Source of the DNA: an uncultured Flavobacteriales bacterium
GTDB taxonomy: Bacteria > Bacteroidota > Bacteroidia > Flavobacteriales_G > NORP312
Assembly: GCA_905480125.1 (NCBI GenBank)
Contig: CAJQPE010000034.1
Location: 1 to 60,320 of the forward strand
Length of the DNA stretch: 60,320 nt
Direction: 5' to 3'
The translations under genes and the position numbers were made by a program. The notes beneath the pieces were generated by a model. It made no database searches, was not told the origin of the DNA, and was given only the letters and a program-made list of their open reading frames with translations. Each line of letters opens with the position of its first letter. Within the stretch, counting starts at the first letter, position 1. Positions 58,842 through 60,320 of this stretch are shown here, piece after piece.

Positions 58842-60320
58842 ATGAAAAATATTTTTATTACCCTGGTAATTAATGCAATATCAACTGCACTATTTGCTCA
58901 GTATTGTCCATCGGAGGCTGCCGATGATGCAGATAGCAAATGTGACCTAGTACAGCTTAATGGAAATACCCAATCCATAAATAATAATACATCTTTGAGT
59001 GGTTGTGAATCCTATTCTGACTTTACTTCCCTGGCTGGTGCTGATTTGAATGCAGGACAGACTTATAATGTCAACATTATGCAAGGGACATGTGGAGATG
59101 ATTACACCAGATTTTGCAATGCATGGATTGATTTTAACGGAGATGGTGATTTCACAGATGCTGGCGAAGCTCTTAGCACAGGTAATTCTTCTTCTCTAAA
59201 CTCTGGCTTTATTCATTCTTTCAATTTTAGCGTTCCCACTAACGCTGTTGGAGGCATAACGAGAATGCGTGTTATTGTTATCGAGGGAAGTCAAGCAACC
59301 AACCCCTGCGCGAACTACCAATGGGGAGAAACGGAAGATTACTCAATTGAAATTATCCCAGCCAACATTCCGCCTGTAGCAGACTTTGAGGCTAACACTA
59401 CCTCAACATGCAGTGGTTTAATAAACTTTATAGATTTATCAACCAATTCGCCAACCTCATGGGACTGGGATTTTGGCGACTCGAATGGAAGTACTTTGCA
59501 AAATCCTTCCCATACATATTCTTCAAACGGTTTGTATAGTGTTACTCTTGTTGCCACAAACCAGATTGGTTCTGATACCGTTACTTTTACCAACTACATA
59601 ACAGTTAATACGATTGGCGCATTGCCTGTTGCAGCAAATTGTAGTCCGCAAACATTATCGCCTTCTGCAGGTTTCGGTATTAGCAACGTTACTTTCGGAT
59701 CTATTAACAATAATTCTGGCGATGGAACCAATGGAATTGAAGACTTCACGTGCAATTCTGCTACTATGATTAGCGGTGTTAATTATCCCATTTCAGTAAC
59801 TACCGATAACCCTCAACCTCACAATGTAAGGGCTTGGATTGACTATAATAATGATGGTAGTTTCAGTAACTCTTCGGAACTTATTCTATCAAAAGATGCA
59901 TCGCTTTTAAGTGCAGACACCGTGTTTATTCCTGCTGCAGTAATTCTTAACACCCCACTTAGAATGAGAGTTATGGCCGATTGGTATCTCCAGGCAGCTC
60001 CAGACGGCTGCAGCGATGTGCAAAATGGACAGGCTGAAGATTATACAATAATCATTCAACCTAACACAAACCCTCCAGATGCAGAATTTAGTGTTGATCT
60101 AACCTTGTCTTGTAACGGAGATATTATTTTTTCAGATCTTTCAACTAATGTTCCTACGAGCTGGGAATGGGATTTCGGAGATGGTACTGTTAGTGCTCAA
60201 CAAAATCCAACACATAATTTTGATACTTCTGGCACTTATTCTGTTTCTCTTATTGTTACAAACACCTTTGGAACGGACACCGCCATATATGCCAACTTAA
60301 TAGAAGTAAATTATGCTGGA
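58842..60320 (+). CDS. Surface protein with GEVED and PKD domains (partial, runs off right edge)
   Basis: The first 493 residues are visible. A signal peptide (IFITLVINAISTALFAQ) is followed by two GEVED-type domains (WIDFNGDGDFTDAGEALSTG with ending YQWGETEDYSIEI; WIDYNNDGSFSNSSELIL with ending NGQAEDYTIII) and two PKD domains (SWDWDFGDSNGSTLQNPSHT, SWEWDFGDGTVSAQQNPTHN). This pattern is typical of large T9SS-exported surface or peptidase-associated proteins; the catalytic or sorting part lies beyond the window. Confidence 0.9.
   Translation, partial: MKNIFITLVINAISTALFAQYCPSEAADDADSKCDLVQLNGNTQSINNNTSLSGCESYSDFTSLAGADLNAGQTYNVNIMQGTCGDDYTRFCNAWIDFNGDGDFTDAGEALSTGNSSSLNSGFIHSFNFSVPTNAVGGITRMRVIVIEGSQATNPCANYQWGETEDYSIEIIPANIPPVADFEANTTSTCSGLINFIDLSTNSPTSWDWDFGDSNGSTLQNPSHTYSSNGLYSVTLVATNQIGSDTVTFTNYITVNTIGALPVAANCSPQTLSPSAGFGISNVTFGSINNNSGDGTNGIEDFTCNSATMISGVNYPISVTTDNPQPHNVRAWIDYNNDGSFSNSSELILSKDASLLSADTVFIPAAVILNTPLRMRVMADWYLQAAPDGCSDVQNGQAEDYTIIIQPNTNPPDAEFSVDLTLSCNGDIIFSDLSTNVPTSWEWDFGDGTVSAQQNPTHNFDTSGTYSVSLIVTNTFGTDTAIYANLIEVNYAG

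Overview
The window is about 60 kb of AT-rich, densely packed chromosomal DNA from a member of the Bacteroidota, most likely a marine Flavobacteriales-type bacterium (family-level placement is inference). The evidence is several type IX secretion (T9SS) sorting domains, PKD/GEVED surface proteins, the diadenylate cyclase-folP-DUF1599 neighbourhood, a Bacteroidota-style ribosomal protein S1 gene, and repeated TAnnTTTG promoter -7 elements just upstream of genes. No tRNA, rRNA, CRISPR array, insertion sequence or phage gene was seen.

Layout. 1-7.7 kb is envelope biogenesis: a partial LptD-like gene on the minus strand, divergent from an amidase with a SPOR-like tail, two tandem MCE/MlaD proteins, a two-gene Fe-S oxidoreductase and a conserved small protein. 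7.9-24 kb is one long minus-strand series (DUF1599, DoxX/BT_3928-like, DppB-like permease, tpiA, prmA, two giant exported proteins of 1485 and 2150 residues, clpS). 24-29 kb carries folP and cdaA, then a coupled MBL hydrolase, cysteine desulfurase and phosphoglucosamine mutase set. 29-32 kb holds a TPR protein and a rhodanese coupled to a DUF368 undecaprenyl-phosphate translocase candidate.

32-35.3 kb is the most system-like accessory locus. A LuxR-type response regulator precedes a tight four-gene operon encoding a 53-residue Cys-rich protein, an outer-membrane porin, a periplasmic FMN-binding protein and a four-helix membrane protein with an HxH motif. Near-identical 19-bp dyads lie upstream of the regulator and at the start of the operon, so the two are probably co-regulated. 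35.3-43 kb has rnz, a T9SS protein, a STAS protein, a secreted hydrolase, pyrB-pyrR and rpsA. 43-49 kb has a GreA-like factor, a lectin/PKD surface protein, two cyclophilins and a secreted copper-monooxygenase-like cytochrome. 49-58.6 kb has a lipoprotein, a chimeric gene fragment, a SiaA-like PP2C phosphatase, DUF4301, a cohesin/dockerin-like surface protein, proline dehydrogenase, and SiaC- and SiaB-like proteins. The window ends inside a GEVED/PKD surface protein.

How the parts work together. Envelope assembly (LptD, amidase, MCE, DUF368, cyclophilins, giant SPOR protein) and T9SS-exported surface proteins dominate. Signalling appears to use phosphatase/kinase/STAS-type partner switching (SiaA-, SiaB- and SiaC-like plus a separate STAS protein) and c-di-AMP (CdaA). 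The rest is core metabolism. Genes are extremely compact: many neighbours overlap by 1-14 bases, GTG and TTG starts are common, and four of six convergent pairs share a single TTAA in which both stop codons lie.
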